DNA of 64,000 nt from Hydrangea macrophylla. Lineage: Eukaryota > Streptophyta > Magnoliopsida > Cornales > Hydrangeaceae. How positions within the stretch are numbered: position 1 is the stretch's first letter; the number at the start of each line of letters is the position of its first letter. Where the stretch lies: NCBI GenBank assembly GCA_033977485.1, contig CM066998.1, positions 27,157,501 through 27,221,500 of the forward strand, written 5' to 3'. Positions 1-10,600 of this stretch are shown in pieces. The notes under the pieces were generated by a model. That model was not told the origin of the DNA, did not search any database, and saw only the letters and a list, made by a program, of their open reading frames with translations. Both the position numbers and the translations under genes were made by a program.

Positions 1-1165
1 TACCTTGTTACTATTATGCGATATTATGGGTTACAGAGGTAATGAGATACGCTAATGAGATTGAGGTGATTGTGGTGAGTAACGTAGTCGGGTTTAGAAG
101 GTTAGTAATATACAACGCGATAACAAGATAAGGTTTGAGTTCTGTTGGCAGGTAACAGTGATTAATCCTAGTACTTGAATCCGTAGGGTATTAGCAACCG
201 TCAGTACAAGTGTGTAAGTATCATGAGTTGGTCATGAACGCATCTGCGTGGGATGTGAGCGTTATGTATTATACTAGCAAGAAGTACGGATACGTATTGA
301 TTGTGAATGGACGATACTCGCAAATGTTCTTAAAAGCAGTGAACAGTAAGAGTTCTTGAAAGCGGTGAACAAGAGTATTGGTGAGTCCATAAACTTGTGG
401 TTATATGAGAACGATGTATGGGTGCTCGCAAAAGTTCTTAAAAGCGATGAACAATAAGAGTTCTTAAAAGCGGTGAACAAGAGCACTGGTATGTTGTGAT
501 GATATAATCAGTTCAGTATAGTCAGTCGGGTTTTGGTACGGTCAGCCTTAGAGTTGGTGAATAACGAGAATTGGTTAACAATGTGTCTGAATAAAAGAGA
601 AAAGATGCTATTTATATCACTGCTATATACCGTGCATGAATTATGATTACGTTATTTCTATGAGACTGTGTTAGTTAGTTCTTACTCATCTTTCAGTAAG
701 CTAACGGCCTTTATTTGCCTGGACATTCCCTGTCCAGACTACCCTGTTCAGTTTAATACAGGTGGCAGAGCCTATGACGATGGATACTACCCTGAAGGAG
801 GATATGCTGAGAATGATCCCACAAATGCTAGTTTTGACGGAAGAGACGATTACGCTGACAATTTCCCTTACGCCAGCTGAAGACTGAAGACAGTTATAGT
901 CTAATTATGTTTCTGTTATTACTGTAGACTTTTATAACGGGTACTTGGGCATATGTTGTCTCCAGACCTGTTGTGATCCTGTGGACCCCACTCTGATCTT
1001 TTGTAACGGATAGTGTTGATTATTACATTTTAGTTGTTTAATATTTTTGTTGTTGTTGGACTAGAACTGCGTGGTGTGGATAATTAGTGACTTTTCACTT
1101 GTCATTCCCTATGGGCCCATAAAGAAATTTTTTTTTCTCTATTTATGCTGTTCTGGGGCGTGACA
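1..1165. mobile_element. Probable LTR-retrotransposon remnant
   Basis: The stretch ends with TTCTGGGGCGTGACA (about 1151-1165), the typical 3' end of plant Gypsy LTRs. The body is non-coding apart from a short open frame at 668-880 rich in Asp, Tyr and Gly, which I do not recognise. A 63-bp unit (ACTCGCAAATGTTCTTAAAAG...GTGAACAAGAG) is present twice at about 314-374 and 423-484. No partner LTR or primer site is visible, so the element type is tentative. Confidence 0.35.
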
Positions 1166-1230
1166 CAACAACTAAGGTTGATAAATCCGTCTATGCTGCG
1201 CTGTCCGCAAAATTTTGGTAAAACAACGTT

Positions 1231-1346
1231 TAATCGATTGAACTTAAGTCAATCGATTGAAATGACATTCAACATCTTCAATCGCATGAAAGGCATTGAT
1301 CTATTGAAGACACTTCGATCGCTTGATATCTCCTCAATCGATTAAA
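1231..1346. repeat. Cluster of AATCGATT palindromes
   Basis: Perfect AATCGATT at about 1232, 1251 and 1335, with decayed relatives between (TCAATCGCATGA, CATTGATCTATTGA, TTCGATCGCTTGA). Flanks (to about 1500) look like retroelement non-coding DNA. It resembles in style the CAGTCGACTG clusters of the elements further on. Confidence 0.7.
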
Positions 1347-1499
1347 GTTGTTCCCTCAACTTTGAAATGTCCTCTTTGTATCTTGGCTCTGCCCTTTTTC
1401 CTGTAATTGATTCCTGCTCATAGCAACACAGCATATCTGCACAAAAATAGAGTATAATACAACAAAAAATATCATGGAATCATCTCAATGTATAAAAAC

Positions 1500-2180
1500 A
1501 TGCATTGTAAAACAACTGCAGATAAAACGGGGAATTGAGAACTTATTGGTTACATTTATATGTTTCCGCGTGGATGTATTCTACAAATACCCCACTTGTC
1601 ACCGATCCTGCTCGGGAGCTTTCTTACGAGCTCGCGAGCTTGCTCACTAGCTCAAATGAGCTGAGCTTTCAAGTGTTCGCGAACTTTCTTGTGAGCTTTT
1701 TAATGAATGTTTTTGCGCACCCTTTTAAACTATATAGTTTAATAATAAAAAAAATCATTTATCAAGCTTATTGACGAGATACATCATATTTTTTCTAAAA
1801 TTATATAGTTTTATAATAAATATATATATATATAAAAGTCACTATAAAATCTCTTTATCAAACCGATTTAAGGAGTTTTTTTCATGAGCCTTAATCGATC
1901 GTATTCACGAGCTCAAATGAGCGAGTCGAGCCTAGCCTTTATTGAATCGATCTTTGAGCTCTTGTTGAGCGACTCTACTCGTTTACACCCCTAACACATG
2001 GCAACAGAAGAAAAAAAAAAACCTATAATACTAACTTACTTGTGCGGACACTTTGTAATAACCCTCTGTGACTCTTGAGAATAAATTTTTTTCTCCCAAA
2101 AAATGTTCACCCAAACACCCAAATGGGTGAGGTACCCCAACTTTGAGGTGTTTGAGTGAGCAACGGGTGTAGGGGTGTAA
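1500..2180. other. AT-rich non-coding DNA
   Basis: No gene seen. About 1610-1700 and 1890-1980 carry scattered GAGCT motifs (CTCGCGAGCTTGCTCACTAGCTC and similar), as in decayed retroelement LTRs. A TA microsatellite lies near 1820. Confidence 0.4.
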
Positions 2181-2345
2181 ATCAGTTGGTTTTTTTTTTG
2201 GGTGTTTGAAAACTGACCAAAATGGTCGGTCGGTTGGTTTTTTAGGGGTTCGGTCGGTTTTAACTTGTACATACATTTTGAAAATCGACCGGTTGATTTT
2301 CGGTTCAGTCGGTTTTTCGGTTTGTGGATTTTTCTTACACCTCAT
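2170..2345. mobile_element. Short hAT-like remnant, TAGGGGTGTAAATC...CGGTCGGTTTT type
   Basis: Begins TAGGGGTGTAAATC and ends TTTTTCTTACACCTCA, giving a degenerate terminal inverted repeat around a (T/G)CGGTCGGTTTT-rich body. Related pieces lie near 36753 and 37811. No clean target duplication found. Confidence 0.45.
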
Positions 2346-2364
2346 TTAGGGTGGTGCGAAAAGA

Positions 2365-2517
2365 GTAATGATTGGTGCATATAAAATGTGCACAAAAAGT
2401 GTGCACATAAAGTCTGGGCCATTAATTTTGGTGGATCCCATGTATGCAGGCATGAGTCCCACCGAAATGAATGACCCATATCTTTATGTGCACACTTTAT
2501 GTGCATATAGCATTACC
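2365..2517. mobile_element. MITE family A, copy 1
   Basis: Terminal inverted repeat GTAATGATTGGTGCATATAA / ...TTATGTGCATATAGCATTAC, 153 bp. The central arms pair around TCATTTTGGTGG. A second copy of 128 bp lies in opposite orientation at 7918-8045. Confidence 0.8.
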
Positions 2518-2739
2518 CGTACGAAAAATGCTCTTGTGACTCTTCGAAACGAGAAGTTATTCAGGGAGTCCGTCACGCCATGTCAGGATGCTGATGTGGT
2601 GTGACCAGCTAATCTAAACTACCCATTTGCCCCCTATTTCCAGGGGATCATGACAAGTGATTAGTGGAATTTCAAATTTCAAATTTGTCAACTACTTGTC
2701 ATGATCCCTAAAAGTAGGGGGCAAGTGGTTGGTATAGAT

Positions 2740-3546
2740 TAGGCCTGGAAAATGGGCGAGTTCGGTCTGGGCCTAAAACGACCCGGGTTTAGCTGAAGAC
2801 CGTATATGGTCGGGTCGGGTAACTTTTTTCTTTCCCCAATCCTGTGGGGGTAGACCTGGACTTGGAGGGCCTTGTTTGGTTGCATGCTAAAAATAGAAAA
2901 TTGGTTTTGTCATGTAAAACTCATCTAAAGACCCTGAAACACAAATGTATTATATATATATATACATAATACACATAAAAATTGGGGGTAGATCTGGAGG
3001 GTCTGTTTGTTTCCACTATTGGTATAATCTACGCATACACATACATACATACATATATATATACACAACAGAAGAGCAAGAGTAAGAGAGGGGAGATCAA
3101 CTGTTGGTATAATCCACGCATATACATACATACATATATATATACACACACACACGCAAAAGAACAAGAGTGAGAAAGGGAGATCCATTGTTGGTATAAT
3201 CCATCGAAAAACACACCAATCTCCGAACCCAAAAAAATCTTGAAACCCATGAGAGAGAGAGAGAGACGTCTTTGTTGATATGCAAGCCCTAAAAGGTGGG
3301 TTAATATTTGAGTAGGGAAGCTTGTACTGGGCCACTTGACAAGTTTTCTATCGATTCAACAGGTTTGCTATTCACGGGCCTTTCACAGTTGGGTTTGCTT
3401 AGTCTTTAACGGGTCCACGCGGACTCGCTCATTAAATTTGTTTAAGCCCATTTCGATCTGAGAACTAAAATTGTAGGAACTTGGTTACAATCATTTCAGG
3501 CTTGGGCGGGCTGGACGGTCATTTCGGGCTTGCGCTGCCAGGCCTA
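2740..3546. mobile_element. Non-autonomous hAT element with GTATAGAT target duplication
   Basis: Starts TAGGCCTGGAAAATGGGCG and ends GCGCTGCCAGGCCTA, flanked by the same 8-mer GTATAGAT (2732-2739 and 3547-3554). An 8-bp duplication with TAGGCCTGG termini is the hAT signature. The body (807 bp) has no transposase frame. It holds a two-copy tandem unit (about 3013-3107 and 3108-3200, GTTGGTATAATCCACGCATA...GGGAGATC) and GA repeats. Its right end is homologous to that of the larger hAT at 4563-9207 (GGGTCCACG(C/T)GGAC). Confidence 0.85.
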
Positions 3547-3566
3547 GTATAGATTAAACTGTCATA

Positions 3567-3587
3567 CCACGTCAGCATGCTCACGTG
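3567..3587. promoter_or_regulatory. ACGT-core pair (CCACGTCA and CACGTG) carried by a MITE end
   Basis: CCACGTCA at 3567-3574 and the G-box hexamer CACGTG at 3582-3587 lie in the terminal repeat of the foldback MITE, about 190-210 bp before the ERD2 ATG. The transposon therefore brought ACGT-type sites into the probable promoter. Binding is inference. Confidence 0.35.
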
Positions 3588-3651
3588 GTGTGACGAGCTG
3601 AGTGAATAATTTCTCCTTTGGAACAAAGGACGGAAAAAGCGGTTTCAACTG

Positions 3652-3659
3652 CCACGTCA
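3652..3659 (-). promoter_or_regulatory. TGACGTGG (UPRE-like / ACGT-core) site upstream of ERD2
   Basis: CCACGTCA on the + strand reads TGACGTGG on the minus strand, 115-122 bp before the ATG. It fits TGACGTGR, bound by bZIP factors of the unfolded-protein response. ERD2 genes are often ER-stress-inducible, so the fit is plausible. The site could also be a general ACGT element, or lie inside the leader because the TSS is unknown. Confidence 0.4.
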
Positions 3660-3692
3660 GCTCTCCTCCACCTCCTCCATTTGCTTCTTCAA

Positions 3693-3693
<1 letters not shown>

Positions 3694-3738
<45 letters not shown>
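3694..3738 (+). repeat. Poly-C/(CT)n tract in the probable ERD2 leader
   Basis: A run of about 11 C followed by about 17 CT units, ending 35 bp before the ATG. Pyrimidine-rich tracts are common at plant transcription starts and leaders. SEC61A in this window has a similar one. Confidence 0.75.
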
Positions 3739-3773
3739 GGGCACATATCGTCTCCATTTCGCCTCTACAAACC

Positions 3774-3864
3774 ATGAATATCTTCAGATTAGCAGGCGAC
3801 ATCACTCATTTGATCAGTATTTTAGTGCTCCTCCTCAAAATCTATGCCACCAAATCATGCTCAG
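3774..3864 (+). CDS. ERD2: ERD2 exon 1
   Basis: Codes for residues 1-30 and the first base of Gly31 (MNIFRLAGD...ATKSCS). The ATG follows a CT-rich leader. The exon ends before GGTTAAAT, a GT donor. Its 3' end is duplicated 125 bp downstream. Confidence 0.93.
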
Positions 3865-4016
3865 GTTAAATTCACATCCCATTTTCATATACATGTGTGT
3901 GTATACACCTATATCCATATTAGGGCCTTAAATCGAGAAATTTAGGGTTATTTTTTATTTATTTATCTACACCACCAAATCATGCTCAGGTACCATTCAC
4001 ACCCCATTGACATATA

Positions 4017-4073
<57 letters not shown>

Positions 4074-5135
4074 CTATAGCCATATTAGGGCCTTAAATCG
4101 AGAAATTTAGGGGTTTTTTTTAAAAAAAAATAAAATTTTAATAATTTAATTGAGTTGGTGAATTTGAGTATTGTTTGGTACTATGGTTCTTTGGGTCTCA
4201 GGGGTTTCGTTGAAGACTCAGGAGCTCTATGCGCTTGTGTTTTTGACTCGTTATTTGGATTTGTTCACCGACTTCATATCCGTATACAACACTGTAATGA
4301 AGTTGGTGTTTATTGGGAGCTCGCTGGCGATAGTATGGTGCATGCGGACGCACCGAGTTGTGAGACGCTCCTATGACCGTGAGCTCGACACCTTTAGGCA
4401 TCAATATCTCATTGCCAGAAGCTTCTTAGTGGCGCTTTTTGTTCACGAGAAGTTCACATTACAGGAGGTGACTCTTTGTTAACTATCTTAGCTTGTTCCT
4501 ATTACTTTCTGTCTAATTGCGTCTTATTAAGTTAAAATTAGTGAACTGATATGTGTGATTAGTAGGACTGGCAATTGGGCGGGCTCGGGCCGGGCTGAAG
4601 ACGGGTCGGGCTGCAAACGGGCTACGACTGATATGGCCAGAATAAATCGGGTTTAGTCCGGGCCAGACCCGTTAACCCGAATCAGTGCAGCTTTTACAGA
4701 AAATGAAAAGTGTGCTGGAGCCAAAGCCGTGTTTGGCATGGAAGAATTGAATGAAAACCTTTAAAAAAAATCTGGGTATATATATATACACATCTCTTTT
4801 CCCAATTGTATCCACATTCATGAATATTTTTTGTGTTATATATATTTTTGTATAAATATATACACATCTCTGTATACAATATTTTGTATAAAAATCTGGG
4901 TATATATATACACATCTCTATTCCCAATTGTATTCAGATTCATGACAAATGACTATTTATACAAGTATATATATATACACATTCATGATGCACATCAAAA
5001 ATGGGTGGGTTTCTCAGTTACACATGTATATATTTATATATACACATTCATGATGCACATCAGAAATGGGTTTCTCAGTTACACATGTATATATTTATAC
5101 AAGTATATGTATATATACACTTGTGTATGTGTGTA

Positions 5136-5182
<47 letters not shown>

Positions 5183-7561
5183 GTTTCCACAAATATTGCC
5201 TAAAAAAACTTAATTATTAAACTAGGACATGTTTTAACTTAAAGACATAATAGGGGTAAAACGTTCTTAGTAAGAACGCCATTAGAATGGCGTTATTTCA
5301 AAAAACGCTAATAATAGGAATAACGTTATTTCAAAAAAACGTTATTTGAATGGCGTTTTTGCTAATCACGCCATTAGTAATTGAATTTTTTCCATTTCCA
5401 AAAAATATAAACGTTTTATGGAAATTGAGAAAAATGAATTTTAGAAAATACTAGTGGTGGTTTTACAAAAAACGCCATTCACCTTCTTTTTTCTTTTTTT
5501 TTTTTTCCAATTTTTTAAAACAAAACGTATTTACATTAATGAAAATAGGGAAGAAAAATAAAAGTAATAGTAATAACGTCATTAGAAATAACGCCATTCA
5601 TATATGCATATATACATATACACATATGTGAATGTGTGGGTCTTCATATAAGGTAGTATTAATCAATTAATCAATACTAATTTAGTGGGAAATCCCATTC
5701 TACCAATGTTTGTTATAATAGACCCACCAATTGGTACTTTCCAATGAGAGACCCTATGATTGTGAATGTTGTTAGAGATTAGTCCACAATCCCCAATTAT
5801 AGATAGTTTTAGTGACTTTTTTACCCCTATACATATACACATGCATACATATATAGAAATATATATATATATATATATGGTAATGACTCTATTTTAAAGA
5901 TCCCATTGATTTGCATATCAAATATATGGAAATAAAATTCCATAACTTTAGCCTTGTACATTATGGGTCTTTTGAATATTTTAACGCCATTTTTATGTGG
6001 GTATCCCATTTTTGTATGTTCTACCAATAATCATTGATCACATAACATATTAATCTGTTACTATGCACCATACATTTATGCGAGTATTGAATTTTACACT
6101 GCAACTAGTTCGTTTACACTGCAATTGGTTCATTAGTGTGAAATTTTACACTGCAACTGGTTTGTTTTTACATTGCAACTAGTTCATTAGTGTGAAATTT
6201 TATACTGCAATTGGTCAAACTCAATCCCATAAATCTTGCATATATTTTGGGAAGTTACCAAACTTATTTTATACTGCAATTGGTCAAACTCAATCCCATA
6301 AATCTTGAATATATTTTGGGAAGTTACCAAACTTAATCCCATAAATGTTGCATATATGTTGAGAAGTTACTAAATGCCATGATTGTATGGCTTTATAGGT
6401 TAGATTCTGTTTAATATTACACGGATCTTTTTTATAATTTCGCATTTTCACCATTCTTGGATGATCTAACAGTCATTCATCAATATTACCCAAAAATAAA
6501 TAAAAAATAGTGTTAAATTTCACACTAAATTTGTTAAATTTCACACTCATATTCGAGTTACGTTATTCAACAAATGGAACACTGTCTTATCACAAATTCA
6601 TTTGCACATTCATTTTACACTAACTACAAGATATCATAATTTTTCTTCACATAGTATACAATTTTGCATCACATCATGTGAACGAAGAACATTAGTGTTA
6701 AATTTTACATAAATTTTACACTATAACATTTTGAACCACAATCTTTGAACTACAACATAATATACATTTTCACACTAAAATTGTTAAATTTCACACTCGT
6801 ATTCAAGTTCTTCAACAAATGGAACACTGTCTTATCACAAATTCATTTGCACATTCCTTCACATAGTATACAATTTCGCACCACATCATGTGAACGAAAA
6901 CCATGAGTGTTAAATTTTATGCTATAACCTTTTGAACCACAACCAAATCTTAAAACACAATCAACAACACAAATGAATCGAAGCCCGTTGACCCAGGACA
7001 GGAATATGTTGCAATAACAACAAATCAACAAGGCATGCTATGTTTATACAACATATATAATAGCTATATAATCTACAGTGTGTGTGTATGTGTGAGAGAG
7101 AGGACATAGGAGGGGCAAAAAGTTATAATTAAAGGCAATATAGATGTCAAAGGACGGCCTTTTTGTGTATATATATTTTCCTTATAGTTTTTCCATAGAT
7201 CCTTGGCCATCGTAGTAACCATCTGGACGAAACCATCCACCAACTCCGAAAAATCTTTCATCAACCCATCAAGAGAAGTCCTTATCTGCTCCACTAGACC
7301 ACCGATTGCTGATCCGGTGGCCATTGCTGACCCTAAAATGCTCTATTTAACAAGATCAAAAAGAGTAGAGATGAGAGTACTTATGATTTCCATTACTATC
7401 TGCAATATATACTCCAAACACGCCTTAATGACCTCTCCAATCTTTTCCAACCCGCCTTGGATTGCTTCACCGGGGACTTTGAAAGCTTGGATCATCAACA
7501 CGAGAAGGTAGGCCGTAATTTTCCATCAAGCGAGAGTCACGACCGGTGTGTATGTGTGTGT

Positions 7562-7632
<71 letters not shown>

Positions 7633-10600
7633 AATGGATATAGAATGTGATTCATTCTTATTTGGGTATTTGAGTTTTGAATTTTGAAAACCCCAAAATC
7701 TTGGAGTTATTTATTGCAGTGTTGAATGGGAAATGGTAAGGGTAGTTTGGTCCAAATTTGTAGAATGGACTTCATAGTAAAATGTTTCATGGGTTGAACC
7801 TACTGAAAGAAACTTAGAGTAAAATGGACATTATACTAATTAACTCATTAATCAAATAGTATGATAGAAATACTCAGAAGACAAAAGCACATCCTTCACC
7901 TTGTCCCTAACCAAAGGGTAATGCTATGTGCACATAAAGATCTGAGCCATTCATTTTGGTGGAGCCCGTGCCTGCATACATGGAACCCACCAAAATGAAT
8001 GACTCAGATCTTTATGTGCACATTTTATGTGCACCAATCATTACTCCTAACCAAAACCGAACTTCTATAGGAAAATCACGAAATAGACGTATAAATCCAA
8101 GTAAATAAGACATGACATATATATTTATATACTATATATATGTATAATAAATGACAAAACATGTTAGTATATTACTGCTCAAGAAGAGAATAAAACGCCT
8201 AGAAAAAAACAAAAGAGCCAAGTAATAACATACACAGATAAAAAGAAATAAACATTGAAAAGGCCAGTGAAATCACCATCTGACGGTACCCAATTTCACT
8301 GCTACATAGAAAATGACCTCCAAGATATGAACATATATACACCATGTAAGTCCCAAGAACCCCAAAAAAAAAATTTGAACTCACCAACTAGCTTAGTGAC
8401 CATGAAATACGTTTTGTTTTAAATAATTGAAAAAAAAAAAGAAGGTGAATGACGTTCTTTCTAATGACGTTATTACTATTACTTTTATTTTTCTTCCCTT
8501 TTTTTATTAATGTAAATACGTTTTATTTTTAAAAAAATTGGGAAAAAAAAAGGTGAATGGCATTTTTTGTAAAACCGCCACTAGTATTCATTTTTCTCAA
8601 TTTCCATAAAACGTTTATATTTTTTGGAAATGGAAAAAAATCAATTACTAATGGCGTGATTAGCAAAAACGCCATTCAAATAGCGTTTTTTGAAATAACG
8701 TTATTCCTATTATTAGTGTTTTTTTAAATAACGTCATTCTAATGGCGTTCTTACTAAGAACGTTTTACCCCTATTATGTCTTTAAGTTAAAACATGCCCT
8801 TGTTTAACAATTAATTTTTTTTAGACAATGTTTGTGGAAACGAGTCGAGAGAGACATATATATATGTGCATGTGTGTGGATGAATGAGAGAGAGAGAGAG
8901 AGAGAGAGGATATCAATTTGAAGAGAGACAACTTTACATCACCCAAAATCTTCTTGACCTTATCGGCAGAACAAAAGATACACAGAGAGGGAAAAGTGGT
9001 GCGGCTGAAGAGAAGAAGATAGGTTTAGTTTTACACAGTTGGTTTGGTGGCGGGCCTTTAACGGGTCCACGTGGACCCTCTTTTAAATACACTGATATTT
9101 GTTGAGCCCGTTTAGGCCCGATATTAAAATTTGTAGAAACCCAATTACGTTTTGTTTCGGGCTTTGGTGGGCGGCCCGCTAGTGTCGGGCTTCAATTGTC
9201 AGGCCTAGTGATTAGTGCTATATTTCCTATAGCCTCTTATGAAATAGCCCTACAAATTGTTATCTTATGGTACTCTGGACTAGGTTTTTGGCTTCATGTC
9301 AAATTTTAGCCTTTTGATGAAGTTCATCTTGCTAACTTTGATATGAGTTAAATATTTATTTTTTTTTATTGATTGTTGGATCTCAATCATCCAATCAACC
9401 GGTTATATATGTTGGCCTTAAATACTAATTACGCAATTAGCTAATCAGATCGTAATTTTATCTCTCTGGTACTTGATTACTCTTTAAGTTTTTGAACTAT
9501 CAGGCAGTAATTTTATTGAATTTACAGTCTTAGATGAAAAAAATTGGTACCCTAATCACTTCGATTAAATTTGGAAGACTACTTTTTTTAGGAATGATGT
9601 CCAATATGTCAATGTGCAACTGTAAACGTTTAAAGCATTGTAAATGGTATTTCACATTTTCACACCCATTTTTCTTATGGTTAGTGAGGTGTATATAACT
9701 ATCAATAAATACATTATTATCTATGCAAATTTACATGATGTAGTAGTATCAAAGGATCGAAGAGGCCTGACTAATCAATTGGTCGAGAGCAAGGTTCCAT
9801 TGTACAACAAGGAATCTTTCCCTTCCCCCTTTGTTCTCCCCTTCTCCCTTCATCTGGAAAGGAATAGGAATTAGAGTATTAGACACTCACCAATTGGTCA
9901 TCATTCCTTGTCGACTGATGTCTTTCCCTCTCTTCAAACAAGGTTGGTTAGCAAAGTATGATTTTCACTGGACACCAGCTCGACCTTGATCTACGGGCAT
10001 TCATCTCCATAGCCCCTTTCTTTAGCGGTAAAATTGTCCATCATCTTCATTACACAATAGATTTGGTGCCGAGATGTACTTAGGAACAATGCCTAGTGTG
10101 TCAATGAGAAAGTAGAACTTTAGACAATCATAGATAGTAACTTCACATTTTCTCCCTCTATCTTTCTCTTCTTTATTTTTGTTTTACTTTCCTTTTGTCT
10201 TTTTTCAAATGTATTCAACTGTATATCCCATGATTCATTTTTCAAATATATGTGTACATGATTGTATGGTGAAGCCAGGCTCTCAAATTGGGGTGTCCAC
10301 GAGTCCATGTCATGTCAAATTGTTTTGGTATGACAAATTTATTATCCTACTTTTCCTTGCTCAAGTGAATTATCCGATGATGATAGTGTTTGCACCTAAA
10401 AAATACATTTTTTAAGTTAAAATTTATATAAGGCCGATTAAGATTTTTTAATCGGACTCATGAGACCGAACAACAAATATAGCAAACAGTTTGTGATCGG
10501 ACTAACTCTATTCGGACTGATCATCATTTACTCAGATTGGGTAATCTTTCTTATTCGGACTTATTTGGTAAAGCCAGCACGTGTGCTCACATGCTCCATC

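Larger units (their letters stand above)
2550..3617. mobile_element. Foldback MITE family B, copy 1, split by a hAT insertion
   Basis: Outer ends GAGAAGTTATTCAGGGAGTC...CGTCACGCCA and ...GTGGTGTGACGAGCTGAGTGAATAATTTCTCC are inverted repeats. A homologous uninterrupted copy is at 39320-39562. The right arm is separated from the left by the hAT element 2740-3546. It ends 157 bp before the ERD2 ATG. Confidence 0.8.
4563..9207. mobile_element. 4.6-kb hAT-like element with GTGATTAG duplication, ERD2 intron 2
   Basis: Termini TAGGACTGGCAATTGGGC and GCTTCAATTGTCAGGCCTA form an inverted repeat. The 8-mer GTGATTAG flanks both sides (4555-4562, 9208-9215). No transposase frame is visible, so it is non-autonomous. 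Contents: tandem TA-rich repeats (4769-5110), GA tracts, a long internal inverted repeat (5184-5600 / 8446-8840), locally duplicated sequence (6200-6860), a minus-strand gene fragment (7155-7495) and a nested MITE (7918-8045). It may be a composite of several insertions inside one hAT shell. Confidence 0.75.

Noticed and set aside
668..880. 70-codon open frame ending NFPYAS as a small gene
   Set aside because: It lies in retroelement-like DNA, has no recognised domain or splice context, and is short enough to occur by chance.
2925..3335. 136-codon minus-strand frame
   Set aside because: Its residues come from TA/CA microsatellites of the hAT element (runs of Tyr, Ile, Cys and Val).
4563..9207. 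A hAT transposase gene
   Set aside because: No frame in the element is long enough or resembles a transposase or its dimerisation domain; the open frames are microsatellite or captured-fragment frames.
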